NCBI RefSeq assembly: GCF_905220975.1
Contig: NZ_CAJNBK010000004.1
Span: forward strand, 310,001-374,000
DNA: 64,000 bases
Source of the DNA: Paraburkholderia haematera
Lineage (GTDB): Bacteria > Pseudomonadota > Gammaproteobacteria > Burkholderiales > Burkholderiaceae
Direction of reading: 5' to 3'
Positions 18,567 to 26,382 of the stretch are shown here, one piece after another (the first letter of the stretch is position 1; the number at the start of each line of letters is the position of its first letter). The position numbers and the translations under genes were made by a program. A model generated the notes under the pieces. That model saw only the letters and a list, made by a program, of their open reading frames with translations. It ran no database searches and had not been told where the DNA came from.

Positions 18567-19802
18567 TCACCATGAAGAGGCTTCGAGTTCGTATGACGCG
18601 GGCGGCGCGCTTGCCGGCATCGCCGCGGCGGGCCGAAGCGGTGCCGAGCCCCCCGGCGTGGCAGGCGCGCGTTCGAAGGCGTGCGGATTGTCCAGATCCG
18701 CTTCGCCAAGCGGGATGAACGCCATGATCTCCAGTTCGTGCCCGGAGAGCGCCGGCAGCCTGAATGGACTCGACAGCACATTCAGCCGACGCACGCCCAG
18801 GTCTCGCAGGATCTGTGAACCAATCCCGGAGAGTCGGCCGTCCTTGCGAACCGGCGTGCCGTTGCCATTGCCATTGCCGTTGCCGGTGCTGGTGTGGTTC
18901 ATCGCATCGGCGCGCATGTCGCAGTCGAGCAGGACCGCCACGCCGCATCCGGCCGCGTCGATTTTTTGCAGCGCCGCGTGCAGCGGCCACGAATGCGCGG
19001 ACGGTTCGGCATCGAGCAGATCGAGCAGCGAAAAGCATTCGTGCACGCGTGTGAGCACCGGCACATTGGGCATGGGATTGCCGCGCACCAGCGCCAGATG
19101 CGTGGAGTGGCGCACGGTGTCGCGATACTGAATGGCGCGGAACGGTCCCCACGGCGTGTGCAACGGTCGTTCTCCTACACGTTCGACGAGCGACTCGTGC
19201 GTGCTGCGATAGTGGATCAGATCGGCAATCGTGCCGATCTTCAAGCCATGGCGTTCGGCGAATTCGATCAGTTGCGGCAGGCGCGACATCGTGCCGTCGT
19301 CGTTCATGATTTCGCAGATCACCGCAGCCGGCGTCAAGCCTGCCAGCGCGGTGAGATCGCAGCCGGCTTCAGTATGACCGGCACGCACCAGTACGCCGCC
19401 CTGGCGCGCCGCGATCGGAAACACGTGACCGGGCTGCACCAGATGCTCGGCGCGCACATCCGGCTGAATCGCCGTACGGATTGTGTGCGCGCGGTCGGCG
19501 GCGGAGATGCCGGTGGTGACCCCTTGCGCCGCCTCGATGCTGACCGTGAATGCGGTGCCGTACTGCGTGCCGTTCTGTTCCGCCATCGGCGGGAGCTTGA
19601 GGCGTGCACAATGTTCGGCGCTCAGCGTCAGGCAGACAAGGCCGCGGCCGAAGCGCGCCATGAAGTTAATCGCTTCGGGCGTGACGTGGTCGGCGGCAAT
19701 CAGCAGATCGCCTTCGTTTTCGCGATCTTCTTCGTCGACCAGAATGATCATGCGGCCGGCTTTCAGCTCGGCGACGATTTCGTCGGTAGTGGCGAGTTTC
19801 AT
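18567..19802 (-). CDS. ribBA: RibBA-type 3,4-dihydroxy-2-butanone-4-phosphate synthase with degenerate GTP cyclohydrolase II domain
   Basis: This is a 411-residue protein. Residues 1-205 are DHBP synthase (RibB), with the metal/substrate loop DEEDRENEGDL and the HTEAGCDL segment intact; this half makes the four-carbon precursor of riboflavin. Residues 206-411 resemble GTP cyclohydrolase II, but the three zinc Cys of RibA are missing (RVHECFSLLDLL follows instead), so that half is probably inactive, as in several proteobacterial RibBA paralogues. A (GN)4 run interrupts the second domain. The gene sits in the hydrolase-crotonase-SDR operon of a locus crowded with flavoenzymes, which suggests it boosts flavin supply. 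Confidence 0.85.
   Translation of the reverse strand: MKLATTDEIVAELKAGRMIILVDEEDRENEGDLLIAADHVTPEAINFMARFGRGLVCLTLSAEHCARLKLPPMAEQNGTQYGTAFTVSIEAAQGVTTGISAADRAHTIRTAIQPDVRAEHLVQPGHVFPIAARQGGVLVRAGHTEAGCDLTALAGLTPAAVICEIMNDDGTMSRLPQLIEFAERHGLKIGTIADLIHYRSTHESLVERVGERPLHTPWGPFRAIQYRDTVRHSTHLALVRGNPMPNVPVLTRVHECFSLLDLLDAEPSAHSWPLHAALQKIDAAGCGVAVLLDCDMRADAMNHTSTGNGNGNGNGTPVRKDGRLSGIGSQILRDLGVRRLNVLSSPFRLPALSGHELEIMAFIPLGEADLDNPHAFERAPATPGGSAPLRPAAAMPASAPPASYELEASSW
18858..18886. repeat. Hexanucleotide repeat inside ribBA
   Basis: Alternating gccatt/gccgtt hexamers encode the (Gly-Asn)4 run in the degenerate cyclohydrolase half of RibBA. It is a slippage-prone tract in a domain that seems free of catalytic constraint. 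Confidence 0.7.
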
Positions 19803-19869
19803 GGGTTGATCCCTGTGCTACTGCTTGTTGCTTGTGCTGTCGCTGCAAACAGGAACAGCGGAAAAGCGC

Positions 19870-20673
19870 TTAACGTGCGCCAGAACCGAATACGGGTGCG
19901 CGCTTGCCGAAGAATGCGTCGATGCCTTCGCGGAAATCGTCGCCCGCCGCGCACTGCAGAAAGCTGCGCTGTTCCGCGTAGAGATGCTCGGCGAAACTGC
20001 GCTGGGGTGCGTGCAGGATCAGATTCTTGGTTTGCGCGAATGCATCCGGCGAGAGCGCGCCCATTCGCTGCAACAGCGAACGCGTTTGCGCGGCGAGCTC
20101 CTCGTCCGGTACGACCCAATTGACGATCCCTGCACGCAGGGCTTCGTCGGCCGTATGCCGCTCGTCGAGATACATCCATTGCGCGGCCTGCTTGGCGCCG
20201 AGCGCGCGCGGCAGCGTGTAGGTCGCGCCGCCGTCGGGGGACGTGCCGATACGCCCATACGCCGACGTAAACGTCGCGCTCTTTGCAGCGATTGCCAGAT
20301 CGCAGGCCGCAACGAGGCTCAAGCCGAAGCCCGCCACGGCGCCGTTGATGCTGGCGATCACCGGCTTGCGCGAGCCCGCGACTGTCTCGACCACGGTTTG
20401 CGCGAGCCGTACCAGTTTGCCGATCGCGCGGTCGCGCACCACGGGCCCGGTGTCGAGTGCGGCGCGCATGGTCTGCAAGTCGCCACCCGCCATAAAGGCG
20501 TTACCGGCGCCGGTCAGTACGATCGCACGGATCTCGTCGTGATGAGCGAGGCGTGCGAGCTTGGCGTTCAGTTCGTTCGCCATTGCTTCGTTGAGGGCGT
20601 TCAGTGCCTCGGGGCGGTCGAACGTAAGCGTCGCGATACCGTCTTCGGCCGCGAGGCGGATTAATGCAGTCAT
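19870..20673 (-). CDS. Enoyl-CoA hydratase/isomerase family protein
   Basis: This is a 267-residue crotonase-fold enzyme. Its two oxyanion-hole regions are visible (GNAFMAGGDLQ and NGAVAGFGLSLV). At the usual catalytic positions the sequence reads SPDGGATYTLPRALG, the pattern of enoyl-CoA hydratases with a single acidic or no classical Glu pair, so isomerase or another crotonase activity is possible. It is second in the hydrolase-crotonase-RibBA-SDR operon. A role in beta-oxidation of a steroid side chain or ring fragment is likely from context but not provable here. Confidence 0.83.
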   Translation of the reverse strand: MTALIRLAAEDGIATLTFDRPEALNALNEAMANELNAKLARLAHHDEIRAIVLTGAGNAFMAGGDLQTMRAALDTGPVVRDRAIGKLVRLAQTVVETVAGSRKPVIASINGAVAGFGLSLVAACDLAIAAKSATFTSAYGRIGTSPDGGATYTLPRALGAKQAAQWMYLDERHTADEALRAGIVNWVVPDEELAAQTRSLLQRMGALSPDAFAQTKNLILHAPQRSFAEHLYAEQRSFLQCAAGDDFREGIDAFFGKRAPVFGSGAR

Positions 20674-20693
20674 GTCTTTTCTGGTGAACGGAG

Positions 20694-21644
20694 TCAGGTG
20701 TTCTGGACGTGCAGCGCAAGGCGCAATGAGCGGGCTGCCAGCGTGAGTGCATGGTCGGCTGCATCGAGCGCGCCGAGAAAACTGGCGAAGCCGTGCATCT
20801 GCCCCGGCCAGCGCAGATGAGTCGTGAGCACGCCCGCATGCGCGAGACGCGCGGCATAGTGCTCCGCCTCGTCGCGCAACGGGTCGCATTCGGCGCTGAT
20901 GATAGTGGCGCTGGCCACGCCCGTGAGATCGGTCGCGGCGAGCGGGCTGGCGAGTGGATCGGCACGATCGGCGCCCTGCGCGAAATACTGGCTTTTGAAC
21001 CAGCGCATCATGTCCGCCGTCAGGAAATAGCCGTCGCCCATCGATTCGTATGAAGGATGCTCGGTCGCGCAATCCACCACGGGATAGAACAGCATCTGAT
21101 GCGCGATATTCACGGCGCTATGACGCAACTGCTGCGCGACTACCGCTGCAAGATTGCCACCTGCGCTGTCGCCTGCAACGGCAAGCGCGCCAGGACGCAC
21201 GCGCAAATCGCCTGAGTTGGACGCGGCCCAGCGCACGGCGTCGCACGCATCGAGTGCGGCGGCCGGAAATCGCGCTTCCGGCGCAAGCCGGTAATCGACC
21301 GATAGCACGACCGTTCGCGCCCGTTGTGCGAGGCAACGGCATACGTTTGCGTGGGTATCGAGCCCGCAGGAAACGAAGCCGCCGCCGTGAAAGAAGACAG
21401 TAAGGGGCAGGAGAGCGTTCTCGTTGCCACCCTGAGGCACCGGCCGGTAGAGGCGCGCAGCAATCGGACCGCTTGCGGTGGGAATCATCAGATCTTCTTC
21501 GGCCGCAATGGCGTCGCCGGGCGCAAAAGCGCCGCCTGCGGCGAGCATGGCCCGGTAAGCCGGCGCGGTGAGTTGCGCGAAATCGAGTGGGGGCATGCCG
21601 GCGAAAGCGGCGAGCACGGCCTGCGCCTGGGGATCGAGCGCCAT
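20694..21644 (-). CDS. HSL-family alpha/beta hydrolase (esterase)
   Basis: This is a 316-residue hormone-sensitive-lipase-type esterase. The oxyanion motif is FHGGGF, the nucleophile lies in GDSAGGN, the acid in the ECDPLRDE region and the base His in QMHGFASF. The start ATG 21644 has GGAG upstream; a longer frame to 21704 lacks one. It is the first gene of the minus-strand operon whose upstream region holds a TAGTCC-type site. HSL esterases act on short acyl or steroid esters, so opening esters or lactones of the substrate is a plausible role. Confidence 0.85.
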   Translation of the reverse strand: MALDPQAQAVLAAFAGMPPLDFAQLTAPAYRAMLAAGGAFAPGDAIAAEEDLMIPTASGPIAARLYRPVPQGGNENALLPLTVFFHGGGFVSCGLDTHANVCRCLAQRARTVVLSVDYRLAPEARFPAAALDACDAVRWAASNSGDLRVRPGALAVAGDSAGGNLAAVVAQQLRHSAVNIAHQMLFYPVVDCATEHPSYESMGDGYFLTADMMRWFKSQYFAQGADRADPLASPLAATDLTGVASATIISAECDPLRDEAEHYAARLAHAGVLTTHLRWPGQMHGFASFLGALDAADHALTLAARSLRLALHVQNT

Positions 21645-21952
21645 CGGGTCTCCTGAGAAAACAGTCATGAAAGCGGCTATACCGGGTATAAGCGATGCGG
21701 CCACGCAAGACGCGCATTGGCCCGCGAACGGACCGCCAATCTGTGGACAAATCGAGTCATTCGGCGCGCGCGCCGCAACACTGAAGGCATTGAATCGCGG
21801 CGGCTTTAAGGGGGCATCGTCCGATTGGACGAGAGTTCGTTCGCACGCTCAGCGAAACTTGTGTCAGCTAAGTACTTCCCCCGATGCCGGCAAACAGATC
21901 GGCCCTTAAGCTTGGCGACGCGATGCAAGATCGCATGGAGGACGGAGTGTTG
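21645..21952. other. Divergent promoter region, hydrolase operon / LuxR regulator
   Basis: This is a 308-bp gap between divergent genes. It contains one TAGTCC-type site in minus orientation (21789-21832, listed separately) that serves the hydrolase operon. No copy is placed for the regulator gene itself, so its expression may be constitutive or controlled otherwise. Confidence 0.6.
21789..21832 (-). promoter_or_regulatory. Candidate activator site plus -10 (hydrolase operon)
   Basis: On the minus strand the motif reads TCGTCCAATCGGACGATG (21832-21815), one mismatch from the consensus. TTCAAT, a -10-like hexamer, starts 20 nt further (21794-21789). The first gene begins about 145 bp downstream. 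Confidence 0.65.
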
Positions 21953-23134
21953 ATGGAGACGAAATGGGCCTCTGAAGAAGGCCAGGCCATGAGTGAACTG
22001 GCCGGGGTGAGCGTCGCGCAGTTCAGCGAACTGGCCGCACGCATTTATCAAGGGGCGCTGGAAAGCACACCGTGGGCGGGTGCGCTCGAGCTGGTTCGCA
22101 CCTCGCTCGGCGCGAGCTATGTCACCCTGATTCTGCGTTCGCCTTCGAGCGACCGGCGCGGCCTGATGGTGCACGCATCCGAAATGGGGTCCGGTGTGCC
22201 GGGCGAAGCGTCATACAACAACTACTACTATTCGCTCGACCCGTTCGTCGGTTTGCCGGCGGATCGCGTGGTCACGGTCGACGAGGTATTCGGCGACACG
22301 GGCTGGCTCACCAGCGAACTCTACAAGCAGTTTCTGAAGCCGGCTGACATTCGCTACATCATGGGTGCCGACCTGCGCACGGAGTCCGGCGTCGAATGCC
22401 GGTTTCGCGTGTGCCGCGGTCACGCTGCGAAGCATTTTTCCGCACAGGACAAGGCCTTTTGCGCGTTGTTGCTGCCGCACTTGCGGCGTGCCGTCGAACT
22501 GCATTCGCGGCTCGATATCGTGGAGTCGGAGCGCACGCTCTACGCGAGCGCGATCGACCGGATGCTGGTGGGGACGGTGACGCTCGACGAGAGCGGTACG
22601 ATCATGCGCACCAACAGCGTGGCCGACGAGATTCTCGCGCAGGGCAACGGGCTGCGTGTCGTGCACGGCAACGTCGAGGCGACGGACAGCCAGGAGAACC
22701 GCAATCTGCAACGTCTGGTGCGCCATGCACTGATGGGGCACTTCGGCACCGCCGCGCCGATTGTCGAAGCCATGCCGATCACGCGTGGTTGCGATAAGCC
22801 GAAACTCGGCGTGCTGGTCCGCACGATTCCGCTATCGGACTGGTCCGAGGACAACAAGCGCCGCCCGGCAACCGTGCTGTTTTTGCGCGATCCCGATCGT
22901 AAATCGCAGGGCTCGCAGGAGATCGTGCGCAAGCTGTTCGATCTCACGCCCGCGGAGACTTCGCTTGCGTTGCTGTTGACCAATGGATTGACGCTGGAAG
23001 AGGCCGCCGAAGAGTTAGGCATCAGCAAGAACACCGCGCGGGCTCATCTGCGCGCGATCTTCTCGAAGACGGGCGTGACGCGTCAGGCCACGCTCGTGCG
23101 CATCCTGCTGGGCAGTGTGGTGCCGCTTGGCTGA
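21953..23134 (+). CDS. LuxR-type transcriptional regulator, TeiR-like
   Basis: This is a 393-residue regulator from ATG 21953, which is preceded by GGAGGACGGAG; an earlier in-frame ATG at 21884 lacks a clear site. The C-terminal 65 residues are a LuxR helix-turn-helix (LTPAETSLALLLTNGLTLEE, then ELGISKNTARAHLRAIFSKT). The long N-terminal part (1-320) has no receiver domain and probably senses a ligand. Overall design and location at the head of the steroid genes resemble TeiR, the testosterone-responsive activator of Comamonas testosteroni. It is the best candidate for binding the TAGTCC-type sites. No TetR-type KstR is present in the window. Confidence 0.8.
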   Translation: METKWASEEGQAMSELAGVSVAQFSELAARIYQGALESTPWAGALELVRTSLGASYVTLILRSPSSDRRGLMVHASEMGSGVPGEASYNNYYYSLDPFVGLPADRVVTVDEVFGDTGWLTSELYKQFLKPADIRYIMGADLRTESGVECRFRVCRGHAAKHFSAQDKAFCALLLPHLRRAVELHSRLDIVESERTLYASAIDRMLVGTVTLDESGTIMRTNSVADEILAQGNGLRVVHGNVEATDSQENRNLQRLVRHALMGHFGTAAPIVEAMPITRGCDKPKLGVLVRTIPLSDWSEDNKRRPATVLFLRDPDRKSQGSQEIVRKLFDLTPAETSLALLLTNGLTLEEAAEELGISKNTARAHLRAIFSKTGVTRQATLVRILLGSVVPLG

Positions 23135-23225
23135 ACGCAGCTGAACGAACGCGTGCAATACGTGCCATTTGTGCCCTGTACCGCGCCTGTATCGGGCGCG
23201 GTACACCTTCGAACCCCTTAAACCC

Positions 23226-23576
23226 TTAAACCGCGCGCTTTTGCGACAACACCAGCAGCGCGCCGTTCTTGTCCTCCAGCACCGCCCGCCATTCGTGCGG
23301 CCCTTGCTGGACCGGCACGCGCACTGACGCACCCGCCGCTACCACACGCGCCATGGCTGCATACAGGTCGTCGTTTTCGTCCAGGCGAAACACCAGTGCC
23401 GCGCGTTCGACTATCCGTTCTTCACCCGCCACCAGTGCGATAGTCAGCGCTGCGCCATCCAGCGCGCAATAGCGTTCGCCGTCGCGGAACTTCACCGTCA
23501 ATCCCAGCCCGTCGACAAAGAGCGGCAGCGCCGCATCGATCGTGTCGACGGGGTACAGCATCATCGAAGCCTTCAT
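23226..23576 (-). CDS. VOC-family (glyoxalase/bleomycin-resistance-like) protein
   Basis: This is a 116-residue single VOC domain (MKASMMLYPV, then beta-alpha-beta-beta-beta units, ending GALLVLSQ). Typical metal-ligand residues are not clearly present, so it may be non-catalytic. It lies between the regulator and the LLM gene, transcribed away from the latter. A palindromic TAGTCC-like sequence lies 75-90 bp upstream of its start, so it may belong to the regulon. Function unknown. Confidence 0.7.
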   Translation of the reverse strand: MKASMMLYPVDTIDAALPLFVDGLGLTVKFRDGERYCALDGAALTIALVAGEERIVERAALVFRLDENDDLYAAMARVVAAGASVRVPVQQGPHEWRAVLEDKNGALLVLSQKRAV

Positions 23577-23895
23577 TGCATTGCACTCCCATCCGTTGAG
23601 CCGCGTTGTATGGCGGTTCGATCGTAGCGTCACGGACGATGGCTGCACGAGGTCCAATCGGACTAGCCGAAGCAGGAAAAATACGGCAATAGAGGCCGCC
23701 CTGAATGCAGCAAGAAGCGCGGTCGATCAAAGCTTCTACGCCAAAGCGCACACCGTTAATCCAAATAGACGATGCCGGGCCGCACGCGCGAACTGAAACT
23801 TCATTCCGTGGACCGTCACGAACATCGTAGGAATCGATGCGTCGGGAGCGGACCGCCCGTTTCAGCACAGTCCAAAATTCATGGAGACGCACGCA
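23577..23895. other. Divergent promoter region, VOC / LLM genes
   Basis: This is a 319-bp non-coding gap between divergent genes. It holds the palindrome GTCCAATCGGAC (23652-23663) with a flanking TA. On the minus strand this gives TAGTCCGATTGGACCTCG, close to the locus motif but lacking its GATG end, with TACGAT 21 nt downstream. A related variant, TAGCGTCACGGACGATG, lies on the plus strand at about 23625-23641, one base shorter than consensus. Either could serve the VOC or LLM gene. Confidence 0.5.
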
Positions 23896-25050
23896 ATGAA
23901 GTTTTCTCTGATTTACGAAGCCCAGACCACGGACGCTTCGCGGGAAGGCGATCACCGGGTATTCAAGGAGACCGTCGAGCAGGCGTTGCTCGCCGAACAG
24001 ATGGGTTTCGATACCGTCTGGTGCGTCGAACACACGTCGCTGACGAACTACGCGCATATGAGCGCGCCGGAAACCTTCCTTGCCTATCTGGCCGGCCGTA
24101 CGACCCGCATTGGCCTCGGCCACGGCGTGATCTGCCTGCCGCCCGCGATGAATCATCCGATCAAGGTGGCCGAACGCGTGGCCATGCTCGACATTCTGTC
24201 GGGTGGCCGCGTGCATTTCGGCGTTGGCAAAGGCGGCAGCCAGCAGGAAGCAGGCGCATTCGGCTATGACCTCGCCGAGCTGCAACCGATGATCGACGAA
24301 TCGATGTACCTCGTGCCGAAAATGTTCGTTCAGGACGAGATCGAGCACGACGGAAAATACATCAAGATTCCTAAACGGCCGATTCACCCGAAGCCGTTTC
24401 AGGACCCGCATCCGCCCATGTACATGGCATGTACCAACAACGACGGCTTGCTGCGCGCCGGTCAACGTGGCCTCGGCGCATTGGTGCTCGGTTTCGGCGG
24501 CCCCGACGAAGTCGCGAAGAAGAACGCGATCTACCGCGAGGCGTGGGCCACGCGCAAGCCTGAAGATCAGGTGGGCTTCCGTCCGACGCAGCACCTGGCG
24601 GCCCTGTGCCCGACCGTGGTGATGAGCGATGGGCAGGCGGCCCGCAAGATCGGCATTCGCGGCCAGCGCTATTTCATGGAGTCGCTCGCTTACTGGTACA
24701 CCGGCGGCGAGCGTCCGAACCCGGATAGCTGGGGCGACGACCTCGTGAAGGGCAATACCGGCGAAATGGTGATCCGCTCGCGCTTCGCGTCGGAGGAGGT
24801 GGTGGTCGATTTCAGCGACCCGGCGCTTTCGATGATGAACCCGAATCACGCTTACGGCACCGTCGACGATTGCATCGGCTATGTGGGCCGCCTGATGGAA
24901 GCGGGTGTGGATGAAGTGCTGTTCCTCTGCCAGATGGGCACGGTGTCCCAGGAAGCGCAACTCGAAACGATCCGCAATATCGGCGAGCACGTGATTCCGT
25001 ACTTCAATCGACTGAAGGACGAAAAGCAGAAGGCGCAAGCCGCCGCATAA
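23896..25050 (+). CDS. LLM-class flavin-dependent oxidoreductase
   Basis: This is a 384-residue luciferase-like monooxygenase from ATG 23896 (GGAG about nine bases before; ATG 23881 would add five residues). Features include AEQMGFDTVWCVEHT near the N-terminus, the LGHGVICLPPAMNHPIKVAE strand-helix and the GRVHFGVGKGG flavin-phosphate loop. Such enzymes use FMNH2 from a partner reductase for hydroxylation or Baeyer-Villiger oxidation. It is placed directly before hsaA but separated from it by a TAGTCC-type promoter. No member of the classical steroid pathway maps to it, so it may act on a side-chain or accessory ring modification. Confidence 0.8.
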   Translation: MKFSLIYEAQTTDASREGDHRVFKETVEQALLAEQMGFDTVWCVEHTSLTNYAHMSAPETFLAYLAGRTTRIGLGHGVICLPPAMNHPIKVAERVAMLDILSGGRVHFGVGKGGSQQEAGAFGYDLAELQPMIDESMYLVPKMFVQDEIEHDGKYIKIPKRPIHPKPFQDPHPPMYMACTNNDGLLRAGQRGLGALVLGFGGPDEVAKKNAIYREAWATRKPEDQVGFRPTQHLAALCPTVVMSDGQAARKIGIRGQRYFMESLAYWYTGGERPNPDSWGDDLVKGNTGEMVIRSRFASEEVVVDFSDPALSMMNPNHAYGTVDDCIGYVGRLMEAGVDEVLFLCQMGTVSQEAQLETIRNIGEHVIPYFNRLKDEKQKAQAAA

Positions 25051-25094
25051 GGTCGATGCAGTTGCTGCAAAACAGCGGGCGAGGCGGGCGTCGC

Positions 25095-25138
25095 TAGTCT
25101 CTTCAGACGATGCGACGCCGCAGCCGGCGCTCGAAGAT
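25095..25138 (+). promoter_or_regulatory. Candidate activator site plus -10 (hsaA operon)
   Basis: TAGTCTCTTCAGACGATG at 25095-25112, then 20 nt, then GAAGAT (25133-25138) as -10. hsaA starts 50 bp later with AGGAGA before its GTG/ATG region. Confidence 0.65.
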
Positions 25139-25188
25139 GAACCCAACAAAATAGGCGCGACACCCCTCGCGCGACACAGGAGACAGCC

Positions 25189-26382
25189 GTGCATCGCGAC
25201 AACGATTCGAACGCCCTTGCAGCCGAACTGATCGCCCGCGCCGAAGCGCTCGCGCCGGTCTTAGCCGGGCGCGCCGCGCAAGCCGAGGCGAACGGGCGGA
25301 TTCCCGCTGAAACCGTGGCCGATTTTCAGGCGGCCGGCTTTTTCAAGGTGCTTCAGCCGAAGCGCTACGGCGGCTACGAACTCGATCCGCAAACCTTCTT
25401 CGAGATTCAGATGGCGGTGGCGCGCGGCTGTATGTCGACCGCCTGGGTGTACGGCGTGGTCGGCGTGCACAACTGGCAGCTTGCGCTGTTCGACGAACGC
25501 GCGCAGCAGGACGTGTGGGGCAAGGATCAAAGCACGCTGATTGCGTCGACCTATATGCCGGTGGGCCGGGTGACGCCGGTTGAAGGCGGCTTCCGTCTGT
25601 CCGGGCACTGGAAGTTCTCGAGCGGCAGCGAACTCTGCGATTGGGTCTTTCTCGGCGCGCTGGTGCCGCCGGCGAAAGAAGGCGAGCCGCCGGAATACCG
25701 TACCTTCCTGCTGCCGAAAACCGATTACACGATCGAACAGGATTGGGACGTACTGGGCTTGCGCGCGACCGGCAGCCACGACATCGTGGTGAACGATGCA
25801 TTCGTGCCGGACTATCGCACGCACAAGGCGGTCGACGGCATGATGGGCACGAGCCCCGGCCTCGCGGTAAACGATGCGCCGCTGTTCCATCTGCCGTTCG
25901 CGCAGATCTTCGTCCGCGCGGTGTGCACGGCGTGCATCGGCGCACTGGAAGGCGCGCTGGATGACTTCACGTCCTACGCGGCCACGCGCATTAGTGCCAA
26001 CAGCGGCGCGAAAACCACCGACGACACCGGCGCGCAAACCGCCTGTGCCAACGCGGCGGTCGCGATCGACGAAATGAAAGTGCTGCTGATGCGTAACTTC
26101 GGCGAGCTGCTCGCCGCGGCCCATGGTGGCCCGGCGGTATCGATCGAGCGGCGCGTGCACTTCCGCTATCAGTCCGCGCAAGTGGCCGAGCGCTGCGCGC
26201 AAGCCGCTAATTCGCTGTTGCGCTACGCGGGCGGCAACGGCATTTACAACCGCAATCCGCTGGTGCGCCGCTTTCTCGATCTGCATGCGGCGCGCGCGCA
26301 CTACGCCAACAACCTCGATCGTTTCGGCCAGAACCTCGGCGCCGTGATGCTCGGACGCCCGAACACCGATTTCTTCGTCTGA
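25189..26382 (+). CDS. hsaA: 3-HSA 4-monooxygenase, oxygenase subunit
   Basis: This is a 397-residue flavin-dependent monooxygenase with the acyl-CoA dehydrogenase fold. It matches HsaA/TesA2, which with its reductase HsaB hydroxylates the phenolic secosteroid 3-HSA at C4 to the catechol 3,4-DHSA. Family marks include PKRYGGYELDPQTF near residue 60, GHWKFSSGSELCDWVFLG about 140-157 and the SLLRYAGGNGIYN C-terminal region. The start codon is GTG 25189, after GGAGAC. It is the first gene of a unit running to fadD3, and hsaB lies two genes downstream. Its stop overlaps the next start by one base (TGATG). Confidence 0.88.
   Translation: MHRDNDSNALAAELIARAEALAPVLAGRAAQAEANGRIPAETVADFQAAGFFKVLQPKRYGGYELDPQTFFEIQMAVARGCMSTAWVYGVVGVHNWQLALFDERAQQDVWGKDQSTLIASTYMPVGRVTPVEGGFRLSGHWKFSSGSELCDWVFLGALVPPAKEGEPPEYRTFLLPKTDYTIEQDWDVLGLRATGSHDIVVNDAFVPDYRTHKAVDGMMGTSPGLAVNDAPLFHLPFAQIFVRAVCTACIGALEGALDDFTSYAATRISANSGAKTTDDTGAQTACANAAVAIDEMKVLLMRNFGELLAAAHGGPAVSIERRVHFRYQSAQVAERCAQAANSLLRYAGGNGIYNRNPLVRRFLDLHAARAHYANNLDRFGQNLGAVMLGRPNTDFFV

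Noticed and set aside
23422..25194. 590-residue minus-strand open frame
   Set aside because: It lies antisense to the VOC upstream region and the LLM gene; its composition (His/Arg-rich) is that of a high-GC shadow frame.
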